The position numbers and the translations under genes were made by a program. 64,000 nt of DNA from Nematopogon swammerdamellus (taxonomy: Eukaryota > Arthropoda > Insecta > Lepidoptera > Adelidae), in NCBI GenBank assembly GCA_946902875.1, contig OX336345.1, forward strand, positions 15,345,395 through 15,409,394, written 5' to 3'. Position 1 is the stretch's first letter, and each line of letters starts with the position of its first letter. Shown piece by piece: positions 20,462-31,828 of this stretch. The notes beneath the pieces were generated by a model. That model did no database searches, was not told where the DNA came from, and worked only from the letters and a program-made list of their open reading frames with translations.

Positions 20462-21381
20462 GGGTAGCTATAAATTAGAATAGTTATGATGTTACATATT
20501 TCTTTGTTGATTTATCAGTCTGCCTGCAGACTATCCTTGCCAAACTCTCGAATTTTCGCGATTTCCTAATGCCCCTCCTATATCCAACCGAGCGATACAA
20601 GATCATTCTGTGTGTGTGTGTGAAATGTTCAATTAAAATACCAATCGATACAGCGAATATTTTCGTCCCCCATTTTTCCGCTCCGGCAAGTCTGGCATTG
20701 GGCGGGGCGCACCGCGCCGCCGCACCGTCAATTCGTTACAATTTGTGTTGCGAAATCGTAAAATAATATGGCCATATTTTATTATTTCTGCGGAAGATGT
20801 GACATTAATTTTAGTAAGCTTGTTCGGCGTTGGGGATCTCTTGTGACTCTCTTTCAATAATCCCAAATAATATAAATGTTCATAGGTACATTTGCAAAAT
20901 GTCTAGAAATCGCTTGTGCGATGGAATTATCAGACATACATCCCAGTTTGTCATTAAATCAGCGCATTTGTGTGTTATACTCTGTATATAAGTTTTCAGT
21001 ATACCTAGCAATATAAATAAAAACAATAAGGAATAGTATATTTAGATTGTACAATTTTACGATGGACTAGAGAGCGCGCGCGTCATTTGTTTCCCCCAAG
21101 GTAGAGAACGAGAAAAACCAATTGTTGGCAAACATTACACTAAATATCGTCATCAGTCTTTTCATCCTGATTAAATAAAACTATCTGGCATCATTACAGC
21201 GGTCATAAGAAAAACCGAATAAACATTTAAAATATTATCTTTAATTTTATAATTTACAAATTTGGTAAGTATCATTTTACATATTTTGCGCGTATAAGGT
21301 AGATAATAATTGGAGAAAATTTGTCTGCGTCTAAGTATCGGAAATTATATATATATATAGGTATATAAGTATAGAAGCAGT
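20462..21381. other. No gene; short GC-rich patch
   Basis: Apart from a GC-rich patch at 20,690-20,730 (GGGCGGGGCGCACCGCGCCG) nothing is recognisable. The last 100 bp lie directly downstream of the OTU-like gene and contain a TA repeat at 21,346-21,358. Confidence 0.4.
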
Positions 21382-22383
21382 TCAGAGGTTGGGGTGGCGC
21401 GGGTACATGGTCTGAATGAACACGTTGGCGTCAGGGTTGTTGTACTCGCCCTGGAAATGTTGTAGTACCAGCGTGACGGTGCCCACATCGAAGCTCTCCG
21501 TCCGGTTCCCGCTGATCCACGTACCGGCTGGGACAGGTCGGGGTAGCGCCAGATCATCGCGAGATAAGTGCACTACCACCCGCATGTTACCTATGTTCAG
21601 GGCGTCCATAGATTGTCTAGTCTTTGTGTTAATCAAAGCGTAGTGAGCAACAAAATCCTGGTCGCGATAAGACTCGAATCCAGTCTTTCGGCCCTCGAAG
21701 GAGTAAGCTTCGATACCGACACCGTTCGGATTGGAGACGTGATTTCTGGGATGAGCTCTCGCTGGGAACTTTTGACCCCGTTTTCCTTGACACTTGTCCA
21801 GGTAGCAGCCGGCGTCTTGAGGCCCGTTCCCGGTGTAGGTTGCTCCTCCCCATAGTAAATCGACACCGTCGTACACTTCAAAAGTCACAAAGCTCGCAAT
21901 GCGTTCTAGCGTGAAGGCCTTTAGGGTAGTTGGATTTATACCAGTATGGTCACTTATGCAGTTATACAGACACATATTTTCTTGTTCTGACGACGCGAAC
22001 GGTTCTCTGGCTCCTAATAACGTATAATGTTGAACATCTTTATGGTATTGCACTTGGACGGGTAGTTCGTCACATGTTTTATTTCCAACTTTAACGTTTA
22101 GTCGTTCCTTCTGATCGTAAATCTCTATGGGTTTATTGATTAATTCACTGATCGCTTCCAAATGTGGAATTCCAGCGAAATTGTGGTTCAATACACGATC
22201 AGAAATTTTATTATTATCAATAGGAATAGCTTCAGATTTATCAATACTAGTTGCATTTGATATTACTTTACTGGGAATAAAGTACATTGCGTAGTCGTGT
22301 AATCTATTGAAAATACAATTTTGGTAATTGAGGAGACAATGTAAAATTGAGTTTGTTTGGGTTAAAATTTCTGTTAGATTCAT
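21382..22383 (-). CDS. OTU-like C-terminal protein, paralogue of the SecA/OTU giant
   Basis: 333 aa from an ATG at 22,383. Residues 1-70 are unique. From about 74 the protein aligns by eye with the last 285 residues of the 2,528-aa protein at 45,066. Shared blocks are LEAISELINKPIEIYD, QYHKDVQHYTLLG (His119), NMCLYNCISDHTG (Cys138), HPRNHVSNPNGVG (His211, His215), GFESYRDQDFVAHYAL and TLVLQHFQGEYNNPDANVFI. The His119-Cys138 spacing of 19 equals that of the giant protein. The blocks around the Cys and the NKPIEIYD segment look like halves of an OTU cysteine protease. It has no motor, no membrane segment and no signal peptide. A splice acceptor (TTATTTTCAG) at 22,520 suggests a 5' leader exon. 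The ankyrin gene lies 509 bp upstream on the same strand. It may be a working small paralogue or a remnant of a longer gene. The reading frame is intact. Confidence 0.7.
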   Translation of the reverse strand: MNLTEILTQTNSILHCLLNYQNCIFNRLHDYAMYFIPSKVISNATSIDKSEAIPIDNNKISDRVLNHNFAGIPHLEAISELINKPIEIYDQKERLNVKVGNKTCDELPVQVQYHKDVQHYTLLGAREPFASSEQENMCLYNCISDHTGINPTTLKAFTLERIASFVTFEVYDGVDLLWGGATYTGNGPQDAGCYLDKCQGKRGQKFPARAHPRNHVSNPNGVGIEAYSFEGRKTGFESYRDQDFVAHYALINTKTRQSMDALNIGNMRVVVHLSRDDLALPRPVPAGTWISGNRTESFDVGTVTLVLQHFQGEYNNPDANVFIQTMYPRHPNL

Positions 22384-22520
22384 TTTTAGAAAAATTTTGT
22401 ACTTAAGTATTTTGAAACCAAGTAGTTGGACCGAATGTAAGTATATATCTTGTTTAGAGACTTGCTTAGTGGAAGGATGGAAAACGGGAGTATTGTTACT
22501 TGCGATTTCTTACGTTCTGC
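22384..22520 (-). promoter_or_regulatory. Probable 5' leader exon of the OTU-like gene
   Basis: On the minus strand a long pyrimidine-rich tract ends in TTTTTATTTTCAG, with the exon beginning at 22,520 (GCAGAACGTAAG). The start codon of the 333-aa ORF follows 137 nt later. The donor of the upstream exon is not identified. Confidence 0.4.
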
Positions 22521-22891
22521 CTGAAAATAAAAACAAAAATTTTAAAACGTCAAGTATAGATTCCCTCGTTATCCATGGTACCTATTGAGTTCCCCGCGAT
22601 CTAACTGCGTGGTGCACGCTCGTCTTATGATGACTTTAAGTACTGAAGTACATTAATCTAGGATGAATCAATTTCATTCAATTAAGTATTGGAGATATGG
22701 TTCATGTATCGTTCTATAATTCTATACCAGATATGACTAACCAAACTCAATAGGAAGAAATCTCAACAAATTGTGTATTACATTTACTGAAATAAATTAC
22801 ATCTAGGCCATATGTATATAATTAAAATTACATTAGAATTTCTTGAAATGAGTTTCAAAGTGATCATATTGTGCATGAAATAACAAGTATT

Positions 22892-23554
22892 TTAATCGAA
22901 ATAATCTTTGACGTCTTCGATGTCTTTACTGCCTCTTTTCGCCAAAAATTTGGCAATGCTTATACGATCATTTTGAGCAGCGACGTGAATTGGGCGGTCG
23001 CCGATGTCGTCCATGTGATTTATATTTGCCTTGTATTTATCCACCAAAACACGAGACAGCTCTTCGTATCCATTTCGAGCAGCGACATGCAGCACGGTGC
23101 AGTTGTATCCCCCTCTGTCAACCGCGTTTACGTCGGCCGCTTGGGTTTCGATCAGTTCAGAAACTTTAGTGATATCGTTTGCTGCGACAGCTTCGAATAA
23201 TTTGTCCACCTCTTCACAGTTGAGGAGACCCTGTGCGTACTCAGATAGCTTGGAGTTCCTGTCGATGAGAAACCTGCACAGTTTTGCGTGGTAATTGTCT
23301 TTGGCTATTTGAAGAGGTATTTCTCCGTGGTCGTTGACCGCGTTGACGTCCGCTTTATACTTGTCGACCAGGAGTTGAGCTAGCTTATCATAACCCTTGT
23401 ACGCGGCAAGGTGTAGAGCTGTTGCGTTCTTCTCGAGGGTGTTTCGCGCGTCCACCATTATTTTTTTCGTTTCCAACATTTCCTCTATTTTGCCCAGATC
23501 GTTTTCGTTAGCAGCTTTAAAGAAAATTGCTATGTGTTCTCCGTCAGCACTCAT
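22892..23554 (-). CDS. Ankyrin-repeat protein (module copy 2)
   Basis: 220 aa from the ATG at 23,554 (MSADGEHIAIFFKAANEND). The frame stays open further upstream but only through a likely intron boundary (acceptor TTTTTCTAAG before 23,602). The product is almost entirely ankyrin repeats, with five or six helix-pair units: ATALHLAAYKGYDKLAQLL, GEIPLQIAKDNYHAKLCRFL, TVLHVAARNGYEELSRVLVD and DRPIHVAAQNDRISIAKFL. There is no signal peptide or membrane segment, so it is probably an intracellular protein-binding protein. It is very similar to the protein at 53,569-54,273, down to the inter-repeat words VDKYKANIN and DIGDRP. Both sit directly upstream of an OTU-like gene on the same strand, which suggests shared ancestry of the pair and possibly joint function. 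Confidence 0.8.
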   Translation of the reverse strand: MSADGEHIAIFFKAANENDLGKIEEMLETKKIMVDARNTLEKNATALHLAAYKGYDKLAQLLVDKYKADVNAVNDHGEIPLQIAKDNYHAKLCRFLIDRNSKLSEYAQGLLNCEEVDKLFEAVAANDITKVSELIETQAADVNAVDRGGYNCTVLHVAARNGYEELSRVLVDKYKANINHMDDIGDRPIHVAAQNDRISIAKFLAKRGSKDIEDVKDYFD

Positions 23555-23602
23555 TTTTAAGTATAGCGTCTTCGAAAGCGCAATTATCTTCACGAATGTT
23601 TT

Positions 23603-24159
23603 CTTAGAAAAATAAAAAATAGGTTGAGTCTTCATAGATTGTAAGTGCCTAGCTTTAGGAAACTTACTTTTGCATATAACCGTAATGGGCACAATTTGCA
23701 GGATCTATGCAGGTTCGATCTTCTGTATGGTATTACCCAGATTATCATGAATATTTGAAGATCGTAGATATTGTCTGAAAGAAATAAAACACATTTTCTA
23801 CACTATACTAATATAACACTTTTATTTAATAGGAGGCCTAAGAACAAGTGAAAAATAGTACTCTACTTCGACTTCAGTCCATCTCCACCCTATACAATGT
23901 TGAGTTAAAATGAATAAAATAAATAGAAATTAGCAACCTATGTAGATTATTCTGAGTTTTTTGAGTGGTCTAATATTGTCATAAAAAACCAAAGACTGTG
24001 GTGAACTATATACTATATAGTAAAATGCTAACTGTCTAAAATGTCATGTAATGTATGTGTCATATTCTTTCTGCTTCTACAACATGTATTTTGTTGATTA
24101 AAGCCTAATACTAAATAATAGGCAATGTGTTTATTTACGATCACCTCAATTTAATCAAC
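23603..24159. other. Upstream region of the ankyrin gene
   Basis: No gene is seen. On the minus strand it holds the likely acceptor for a 5' leader exon at 23,602. The rest is AT-rich. The exact promoter is not visible. Confidence 0.35.
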
Positions 24160-25280
24160 AAAATGGAAAAATATCTCCGACCGGAACGCTTCAACGCGGA
24201 CCCCAGGGCGGACACCGACTTGTCCCCTCAGTGGACTCATTGGAAGAAAACCTTCGAAAATTTTCTTCAGTCAGCTGCTTCGGTAGACTCAGGCAAACTC
24301 ACAGATCACACAAAATATCAACTCCTCGTCAATCATCTCTCGTCCGAAGTTTACAATCACATAAAATATTGCTCGGACTATCAAGCATGCATTTCGAAGC
24401 TGGACGAGTTATTCATAAAGGCTCCGAATGTGGTCATATCTCGTCACAAGCTGGCTAATCGAAAGCAACAAACAGGCAACATAATCGACCTGTTCCTTCA
24501 AGAACTGAAGCTGCTCTCAAAAGATTGCTGTTTTCAATCTGTCACAGCTGAACAGAACGAGAAAGACTACACCAGAGACGCGTTTATATCAGGTCTTGCT
24601 TCGCCTCTCATTAGGCAGCGTCTGCTCGAGAACAGCTCCTTGCAACTAGACGACGCGCATAGTCAAGCCAGAGCTTTATAACTAGCTCAACTCCACAACT
24701 AGAACTATGAGCACCAAGAACTTAACTTCAACGCAGTTCTGGCTCTTGTGACGGCCAACGCTGCTACTTCTGCGGGCATAAAAAACATGCTCGCGAAGAT
24801 TGTCCTGCAGCAAATGTGACATGCACAAAATGTCAGAAAAGGGGACATTTTGCAAAAGTTTGCCGCAGTAAGTTGAACAGAACGGCCGCTATTCGAACAT
24901 CTATCGCCATCGATAGCGATAACGAGAGCAATGTGCATACAACTACATGCGTAATATCAGCTACAGGCTTAAGTAAGGCTATAACATCTATATACATAAA
25001 CGACATACCGGCAAAAGCATTGATAGACTCGGGTAGCATACCGAGTTGCATCGATAGTCGTTTTGTCCATAAACATAACATAAAGAAAGACTACTCCTTG
25101 CAACCAACGTGTATCAATGGCATCTTCAATGTTCGCCATAGACATAGACACGCTCTGCACTGTGGATGTACAAATGCAAGGCGACACGACTACAACAGAC
25201 TTATTTGTCATGAAAAATTTATGGTTCAATGCCATAGTAGGCAAACACGTACTAGATATGTACTCGTCAGTTGAAATATA
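24160..25280 (+). pseudogene. Ty3/gypsy-like gag and protease fragment
   Basis: An ATG at 24,163 (MEKYLRPERF) opens a Gag-like region of about 170 aa ending at a premature TAA (24,679-24,681). Further on, in another frame, are two CCHC zinc knuckles at about 24,750-24,870 (CYFCGHKKHAREDC and CTKCQKRGHFAKVC). Then comes an aspartic protease-like stretch with KALIDSGSIPSCIDSRFV near 25,015-25,070, and the frame breaks again near 25,125. Gag binds the element's RNA and the protease processes it. The reverse transcriptase and integrase are missing and no LTRs were seen. This is a dead fragment lying between the two ankyrin/OTU modules. Confidence 0.75.
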
Positions 25281-26109
25281 CTAAGGCGGCCCTCGATCGC
25301 TATTGAAAATCTGCGCCCTCTTTGAAGCCTCTTTCGATCCAGTGAGCATATTTCCAAATATCGCCAAACATTATATAGACAAACTAGTAGGTAGTATATT
25401 CAACATATTTAAATCTCTTTGTGAAAAACAAATCGCCTCACCAGCCAGCCTCTCACCAGAAGTCTCATTAAATTCCAGTCGGTTGATAGCGTTCCATTTT
25501 ATTGGCGGACCCAGCGGCATTGAAAATCTCCAATCCCGGCCTCGTACGACCATATTGATAAGGTATACCGACTATAGAAATAACCTAAAGCAACATGATT
25601 ATTTTTTCCGTCTACGAAAGCAACTTACCAAGATATCCTTTTTCTGTCAGAGAACTTGGTGGTAACTACGTGTGGTAAAAGGTAAACACTAAATTTAATA
25701 CTATTTAATGTTAAACACTTCAAGAATCCACAGTGGTTGACATGTGGATTCAGTCGAATTTTTATGACATTTCTATTCAATTGTTACCATCTTTTATTTT
25801 ACGAATAGAACACAGATTACCAATAGAATGATAGCCACAGACTCAATCATAGCCGTTCACAGTCGTTCGCAAAGAGTTTGTCGTTCGTTTTCCGAATTAG
25901 TTTTTCGCTTCGAGTAAAAATAGTTTTGCGCGTTCAGGTTTACGTATCAACTTTACTGTTCTATTGTCAAAATATTTTATGAATGCCAGTAAGCAACGAT
26001 TCCTTGACCAATAGCGGCGACATTAAAAACAAGTTTTTCACGTAGCCCATGGCCGGATTAAAATATAAAGATTGTTTTTATTGAACGTGACATGGTGGCA
26101 CCATCACCT
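25281..26109. other. Degenerate tail of the Ty3-like fragment and plain DNA
   Basis: 25,290-25,665 may hold broken remnants of the element's downstream region, but no motif is clear. The rest has no recognisable feature. Confidence 0.35.
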
Positions 26110-26200
26110 TATTAGCACAACCGTGATTCAGGCCATAACACCTTGGTGAACTAGGTGACATGTCAGTGCTTCCCTTTGATCGTGGCGGCAACCGGACCAG
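26110..26200 (-). repeat. SINE tail fragment
   Basis: The plus strand reads CAGGCCATAACACC, then GGTGAACTAGGTGACATGTC, then AGTGCTTCCCTTTGATCG, the reverse complement of the SINE 3' body. It is short and diverged. Confidence 0.6.
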
Positions 26201-26675
26201 GTAGATCTAGGCTTTACGCCAAATAATAAAGATTGTTAAGTGCGAAATTTGTTCACAGGTAGTAATTTAGGCTATGAAAGACCTTTTCATGGATGATGTA
26301 GGTCCTAGTTACGACCTGTTAAATAAATATTTTTATTTTTAACTACGTTTTTGTGGCCTATATTAATTAAAGTTGAGGACCCTTGACATTGCTAACACAT
26401 GAAATGTTGTTATCTCCCGGGAATCTATAAACATTCCAAGTTTAAAGAAAATGCATCGAACCGTTTAGGACCCACAGGCTGTGACAGACAAACAGACGAA
26501 TGGACGCACGGACAGACGAACAGACACCTGGCCGATTTTATATGGGTCCCTGTCAGTGCCGATGGCTACATAATCCTAAACAAACATCTAATAGAACATA
26601 ATTTAAAAAGAGCAAAACATTTATTTGAATCGTCAAAACCCTTTCCAACGACATGCTTATATCTTTTTTTTAAAT

Positions 26676-27218
26676 TCTCAGTATCCAAAAAAATTGCAAT
26701 GAATAAAAATCCGTCAAAAAAATAATTATTAAATAGTTCGAATTAAGCTGGTTCCTCCCCTTACCTTATGCATGGTAGGCTAAAACCCGACAGTCTACAC
26801 CACCGTCTACTAACACAGCGACGACATCACTAACACAGTATTAGTCTATGACATGTCAGTATCCAAAAGATATGCAATGAATAAAAATCCGTCAAAAAAA
26901 ATAATTGTTAAATAGATCGAATTAAGCAGGTTCCTCCCCTCATTTTATGCATGGTAGGCTAAAACCCGACAGTCTACACCGCCGCCGTCTACTAACACAG
27001 CGACGACATCACTAACACAATATTACTCTATGACATGTCAGTATCCAAAAAATATGCAATGAATAAAAATCCGTCAAAAAAAATAATTGTTAAATAGTTC
27101 GAATTGAGCAGGTTCCTCCCCTTATCTTATGCATTGTAGGCTAAAACCCGACAGTCTACACCGCCGTCTACTAACACAGCGACGACATCACTAACACAAT
27201 ATTACTCTATGACATGTC
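26676..27218. repeat. Tandem array, three units of about 181 bp
   Basis: Units start near 26,680, 26,855 and 27,036 with TCAGTATCCAAAA, and contain ATGAATAAAAATCCGTCAAA, GGTTCCTCCCCTTA, GGCTAAAACCCGACAGTC and CACAGCGACGACATCAC. They differ by a few substitutions and an extra GCC in the second unit. No coding capacity. This may be a young local duplication or a short satellite. Confidence 0.85.
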
Positions 27219-27288
27219 GGATTCATAAACAATCTAATAATTTCCTCACATATTCTAGACAGATTAGATACGAATACTTTATTGCTCT

Positions 27289-27488
27289 AAAAAAAAGTAG
27301 AACTAAAAAACTATTTAAAATAAAAATATTAAAACCGCCTTCAAAAATATATGAAATAAAAACCTAAAAAAAAAACGAACCCTAGAGTTGAAGGCGGTGC
27401 TTTTTTTTTAGGTTTTTATTTCATATATTTTTGAAGGCGGTTTTTATATTTTTATTTTAAATAGTTTTTTAGTTCTACTTTTTTTAGG
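27289..27488. repeat. Palindrome with about 85-bp arms
   Basis: The left arm (27,289-27,373: AGTAGAACTAAAAAACTATT, then ACCGCCTTCAAAAATATATG, then AAATAAAAACC) is mirrored almost perfectly at 27,402-27,488. A loop of 28 nt holds AACCCTAGAGTTGAAGGCGG. This is a foldback MITE or inverted duplication. A related single arm occurs near 41,180-41,250. Confidence 0.85.
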
Positions 27489-27640
27489 AAGTCGGTTTTA
27501 TGTTTTTTAAATCATTTTATTTCACAGTTTTTTTAGTAATTTTTTGCTATTAATGTACTCGGCGGAATCGCTCGGCCTTCGGCCGCCTCCGCCTCGCTAC
27601 GCTATCCAATCCGATCTTGACCCAATTAAAATAGGACCAA

Positions 27641-28036
27641 GTCAGCCTCGATAGCTCAGTGGTGCAGACAGTCAACTGTCGCTATTGAATGTTAAGCAAC
27701 GCTGGGTGCAGTCAGTACTTGGACTTGGATGGGTGAACGCTGACCGTTGGAGGCTGACCGAGGTTTGGATTCATCGTAAAACTGTAGGTCCCTTCCCTCC
27801 TAATCTTACTTGGTGGTAGGGTTTAACCCGCCCGGGTTGGTACCACAGCACTGAATGAAACGTCGGTCGAAACGGCTATGTAAATAGTTTGTGTTTTCCG
27901 ACCAGTTCAGTGTAGTCAGCACGATCAAAGGGGGAAGCACTGACATGTCACTTAGTTCACCCGGTGTTATGGGCTGACATCACGGACGTTGTAGGTGATG
28001 TAGCCAACCGTGTCAGTTTCCATAAAAAAAAACCTT
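27641..28036 (+). mobile_element. SINE with tRNA-like A box and 5S rRNA-like head
   Basis: The head has CTCGATAGCTCAGTGG (tRNA A-box form). 27,691-27,740 follows 5S rRNA closely (GTTAAGCAACGCTGGGTGC, GTCAGTACTTGG, GATGGGTGA), interrupted by a small GGACTT insertion. A body with AACCCGCCCGGGTTGGTACC and the common tail with GGTGTTATGGGCTGACATC follows, ending in CATAAAAAAAA. It is about 390 bp and non-coding. Pol III transcription and mobilisation by a LINE are inferred from known SINE biology. Confidence 0.8.
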
Positions 28037-28452
28037 ATCCCCTTTCAAACAAAAAAAAAAGAATTTTCAAAATCGGCCCACAATTGACGGAGTAATCGCG
28101 CAACAAACATCCAAATAAAGAAAACATACCGTCGAATTGAGAATCTCTTAGGTCTAAAGTAAATTGCTCGTGAAGACAAATGCAACGAGCCCAAACACGA
28201 TGGGTTTATCATGGTGTAGTTTAGGAGTTCCTATCGCCACCTTCCGTCTCCATCATCAGACCAGCTCGATGGTACTCGTACCATAATATATTAAGTGCAC
28301 TGAAAAGAAAAAAGAGAAAAAAACAAATCTGGCCGGTCGGAAAAGAAAAATTTCAAATTTAGAATATTCATGAAACAAGGGTCCGAATATGTATCACTAG
28401 TATATCGATTCATGTATTTTAACAGGACAGAGAAAATGTCAAAATATTAGGT

Positions 28453-31380
28453 ACTAGCTGAGCCCGCGGCTCCGCTCGCGTGAAATTCGTATTTCAAAGA
28501 AGACAGTAAGTAACTATGGGCGAGGCCGAAGGCCGAGCTGCGTTCAGGAAGTCGATAAACTATCTATAAGAAAGTAAGTAATTGAGCGCGAGGCCGAAGA
28601 CCAAGCTGTGTTAAGGTAAACGATAAACCTTTTCAAATAAAGTAAGTAACTACCGGCGAGGCTTCAGGCTGAGCTGCATTCTAGAAAGATAATAAACCTT
28701 CTCAAAGAAAGTAAGTAACTGAGGGCGAGGACGAAGGCCGAGCTGCGTTCAGGAAGACGATAAACCATCTTTAAGAAAGTAAGTAATTAAGGAAGAGGCC
28801 GAAGGCCGAGCTACATTCAGGAAGACCATAAACCTTTTCGAAGACAGTAGGTAACAGAGGGTGAGGCCGAAGGCCGAGCTGCTTTCAGAAAGACTATAAA
28901 TCTTCTCGAAGAAAGTAAGTAATTAAGGACGAGGCCGAAGGCCGAGCTACATTCAGGAAGACCATAAACCTTTTCGAAGACAGTAAGTAACAGAGGGTGA
29001 GGCCGAAGGCCGAGCTGCGTTCAGGAAGTCGATAAACCATCTCTAAGAAAGTAAGTAATTGAGCGCGAGGCCGAAGGCCAAGCTGTGTTAAGGTAAACGA
29101 TAAACCTTTTCAAATAAAGTAAGTAACTACCGGCGAGGCTTCAGGGTGAGCTGCATTCTAGAAAGATAATAAACCTTCTCAAAGAAAGTAAGTAACTGAG
29201 GGCTAGGCCGAAGGCCGAGCTGCGTTCAGGAAGACGATAAACCATCTTTAAGAAAGTAAGTAATTAAGGGAGAGGCCGAAGGCCGAGCTACATTGAGGAA
29301 GACCATAAACCTTTTCGAAGACAGTAAGTAACAGAGGGCGAGGCCGAAGGCCGAGCTGCGTTCAGGAAGACTATAAACCTTCTCGAAGAAAGCAAGTAAT
29401 TAAGGGCGAGGCCGAAGGCCGAGCTACATTCAGGTAGACCATAAACCTTTTCGAAGACAGTAAGTAACAGAGGTTGAGGCCGAAGGCGAGCTGCGTTCAG
29501 GAAGACGATAAACCATCTCTAAGAAAGTAAGTAATTAAGGGCGAGGCAGAATGCCGACCTGCGTTCAGAAAGACTATAAACCTTCTCAAAGAAAGTAAGT
29601 AACTAAGGGCGAGGCCGAAGGCCGAGCTGCGTTCAGGAAGATGATAAACCATCTCTAAGAAAGTAAGTAATTAAGGGCGAGGCCGAAGACCGAGCTACAT
29701 TCAGGAAGACCATAAACCTTCTCGAATACAGTAAGTAACTGAGGGCGAGGCCGAAGGCCGAGCTACATTCAGAAATACCATAAACCTTCTCGAAGAAAGA
29801 AAGCGACTGAGGGCGAGGCCGAAGGCCGAGCTGCGTTCAGGAAGACGATAAACTATCTCTAAGAAACTAAGTAACTAAGGGCGAGGCCGAAGGCCGAGCT
29901 GCGTTCAGGAAGATTATAAACCTTCTTGAAGAAAGTACGTAACAAAAGGTGAGGCCGAAGGCAGAGCTGCGTTCAGGAAGACGATAAATATTCTCGAAGA
30001 AATTAAGTAACTGAGGGCGAGGCCGAAGGCCGAGCTGCGTTCCGGAAGACCATAAACCTTCTCGAAGAAATTAAGTAACAAAGGGCGAGGCCTAAAGCCG
30101 AGCCTAGAAGACGATAAACTTTCTCGAAGAAAGTAAGAAACTGAGGGCAAGGCCGAAGGCCGAGCTATGTTCAGGAAGACCATAAACCTTCTCGAAGGAA
30201 GTAAGTAACTGAGGGCGAGGCCGAAGGCCGAGCTGCGTTCAGGAAGACTAAACCTTCTCGATGAAAGTAAGTAATTGAGGGCGAGGCCGAAGGCCGAGCT
30301 ACGTTCAGGAAGACGATAACCTTTTCGAAGAAAGTAACAGAGGGCGAGGCCCCGAAGGCCGACCTGCGTTCAGGAAGACCATAAACCTTCTCGAAGAAAG
30401 TAAGTAGCAAAGGGCGAGCCCGAAGGCCGAGCTGCGTTCAGGAAGACGATAAACCTTATCTAAGAAAGTAAGTAAGAAAGAGCGAGGCCGAAGGCCGAGC
30501 TGCGTTCAGGAAGACGATAAACATTCTCGAAGACAGTGAGTAACTATGGGCGAAGCCGAAGGCCGAGCTGCGTTCAGGAAGACTAAACCTTCTCGATGAA
30601 AGTAAGTAATTGAGGGCGAGGCCGAAGGCCGAGCTACGTTCAGGAAGACGATAACCTTTTCGAAGAAAGTAACAGAGGGCGAGGCCGAAGGCCGAGCTGC
30701 GTTCAGGAAGACTATAAACCTTCTCGAAGAAAGTAAGTAGCAAAGGGCGAGCCCGAAGGCCGAGCTGCGTTCAGGAAGACAATAAACCTTATCTAAGAAA
30801 GTAAGTAAGAAAGAGCGAGGCCGAAGGCCGAGCTGCGTTCAGGAAGACGATAAACATTCTCGAAGACAGTGAGTAACTATGGGCGAAGCCGAAGGCCGAG
30901 CAGCGTTCAGGAAGAGGATAAACCTTCTCGAAGAAAGTACTCGTAAGTAACTGAGGGCGAGGCCGAAGGCCGATCTGCGTTCAGGAAGACTATAAACCTT
31001 CTCGAAGAAAGTAAGTAACAAAGGGTGAGGCCGAAGGCCGAGCTGCGTTCAGGAAGACCATAAACCTTCTCGAAGAAAGTAAGTAGCAAAGGGCGAGGCC
31101 GAAGGCCGAGCTGCGTTCAGGAAGACGATAAACTTTCTCGAAGAAAGTAAGTAACTGAGGGCGAGGCCGAAGGCCTAGCTACGTTCAGGAAGACCATAAA
31201 CCTTCTCGAAGAAAGTAACCGAGGGCGAGGCCGAAGGCCGAACTGCGTTTAGGATAAGTATGTATAAACTATGGGTGAGGCCGAAGGCCGAGCTGCGTTC
31301 AGGAAGAGGAAAAATCTTCTCGAAGAAAGTAAGTAACTAAGTAACGAATGAACGTAACTAAGGGCAAGGCCACTGTCACC
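28453..31380 (+). repeat. Minisatellite array, unit about 67 bp, 40-odd copies
   Basis: It begins with a dispersed-repeat start (ACTAGCTGAGCCCGCGGC, CGTGAAATTCGTATTTC). Units then repeat the pattern AAGTAAGTAACTGAGGGCGA, GGCCGAAGGCCGAGCTGCG, TTCAGGAAGACGATAAACC, TTCTCGAAGA. Units vary by substitutions and small indels, and a longer block of several units is itself repeated. The word GGCCGAAGGCC can fold into a small hairpin. The unit length is not a multiple of three, so the long ORFs on the other strand are artefacts. The same unit appears at 34,202 and, inverted, at 34,893. Confidence 0.95.
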
Positions 31381-31828
31381 CCAAATCCCCCCCCCCCCCC
31401 CACACCCCTTTAAATGTGAAATCCAAAATCCCTGAAACACGTAATCATTTATTTATGATGAGTAGCTAGAATTATGATTTTCAAGTTTCTACCTTTACAA
31501 AACCTGATACTCCTATTAAATTTTTAACCCCCCGTTTCCCCCTCTTAAAATGTGATAATCCGAAAATCTTGAAACATGTCATTATTTATTTACGATGAGT
31601 AGCTACAATTATGAAAAAATCTAATTTTGAAATCATCCCCTATTTTAATATAGGGTTGATTTTGCAAAAAACGCTGAGACACGTAATTCTTTATTTCATA
31701 CCAAAAGCCTAAATATGAATTGTCATATCCCTAACTTGGAGAAATGCTGGGTTCCCCATACAAACTTTCATCCCCTATTTCACCCCTTAAGGGTTGTTTT
31801 TTGAGACAAAAGGTAGCCTATTAGTGGG
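31381..31828 (+). repeat. Tail of dispersed repeat after the minisatellite
   Basis: It contains a poly-C run (31,388-31,401), CACGTAATCATTTATTTATG and a diverged second copy, TCATCCCCTATTTTAAT, and GAGACAAAAGGTAGCCTA. 31,630-31,820 matches 40,820-41,020 in the same orientation. It looks like the 3' half of the repeat that hosts the minisatellite. Confidence 0.6.

Noticed and set aside
28453..31380. CRISPR-like regular repeats
   Set aside because: The whole 67-bp unit is repeated, with no unique spacers and no cas genes, in an animal genome.
28453..31440. Several 60-95-aa minus-strand ORFs with LPERSSAFGLALSY and FLNAARPSASP words
   Set aside because: They are the minisatellite unit read in changing frames. 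The unit is not a multiple of three and no start or context supports a gene.
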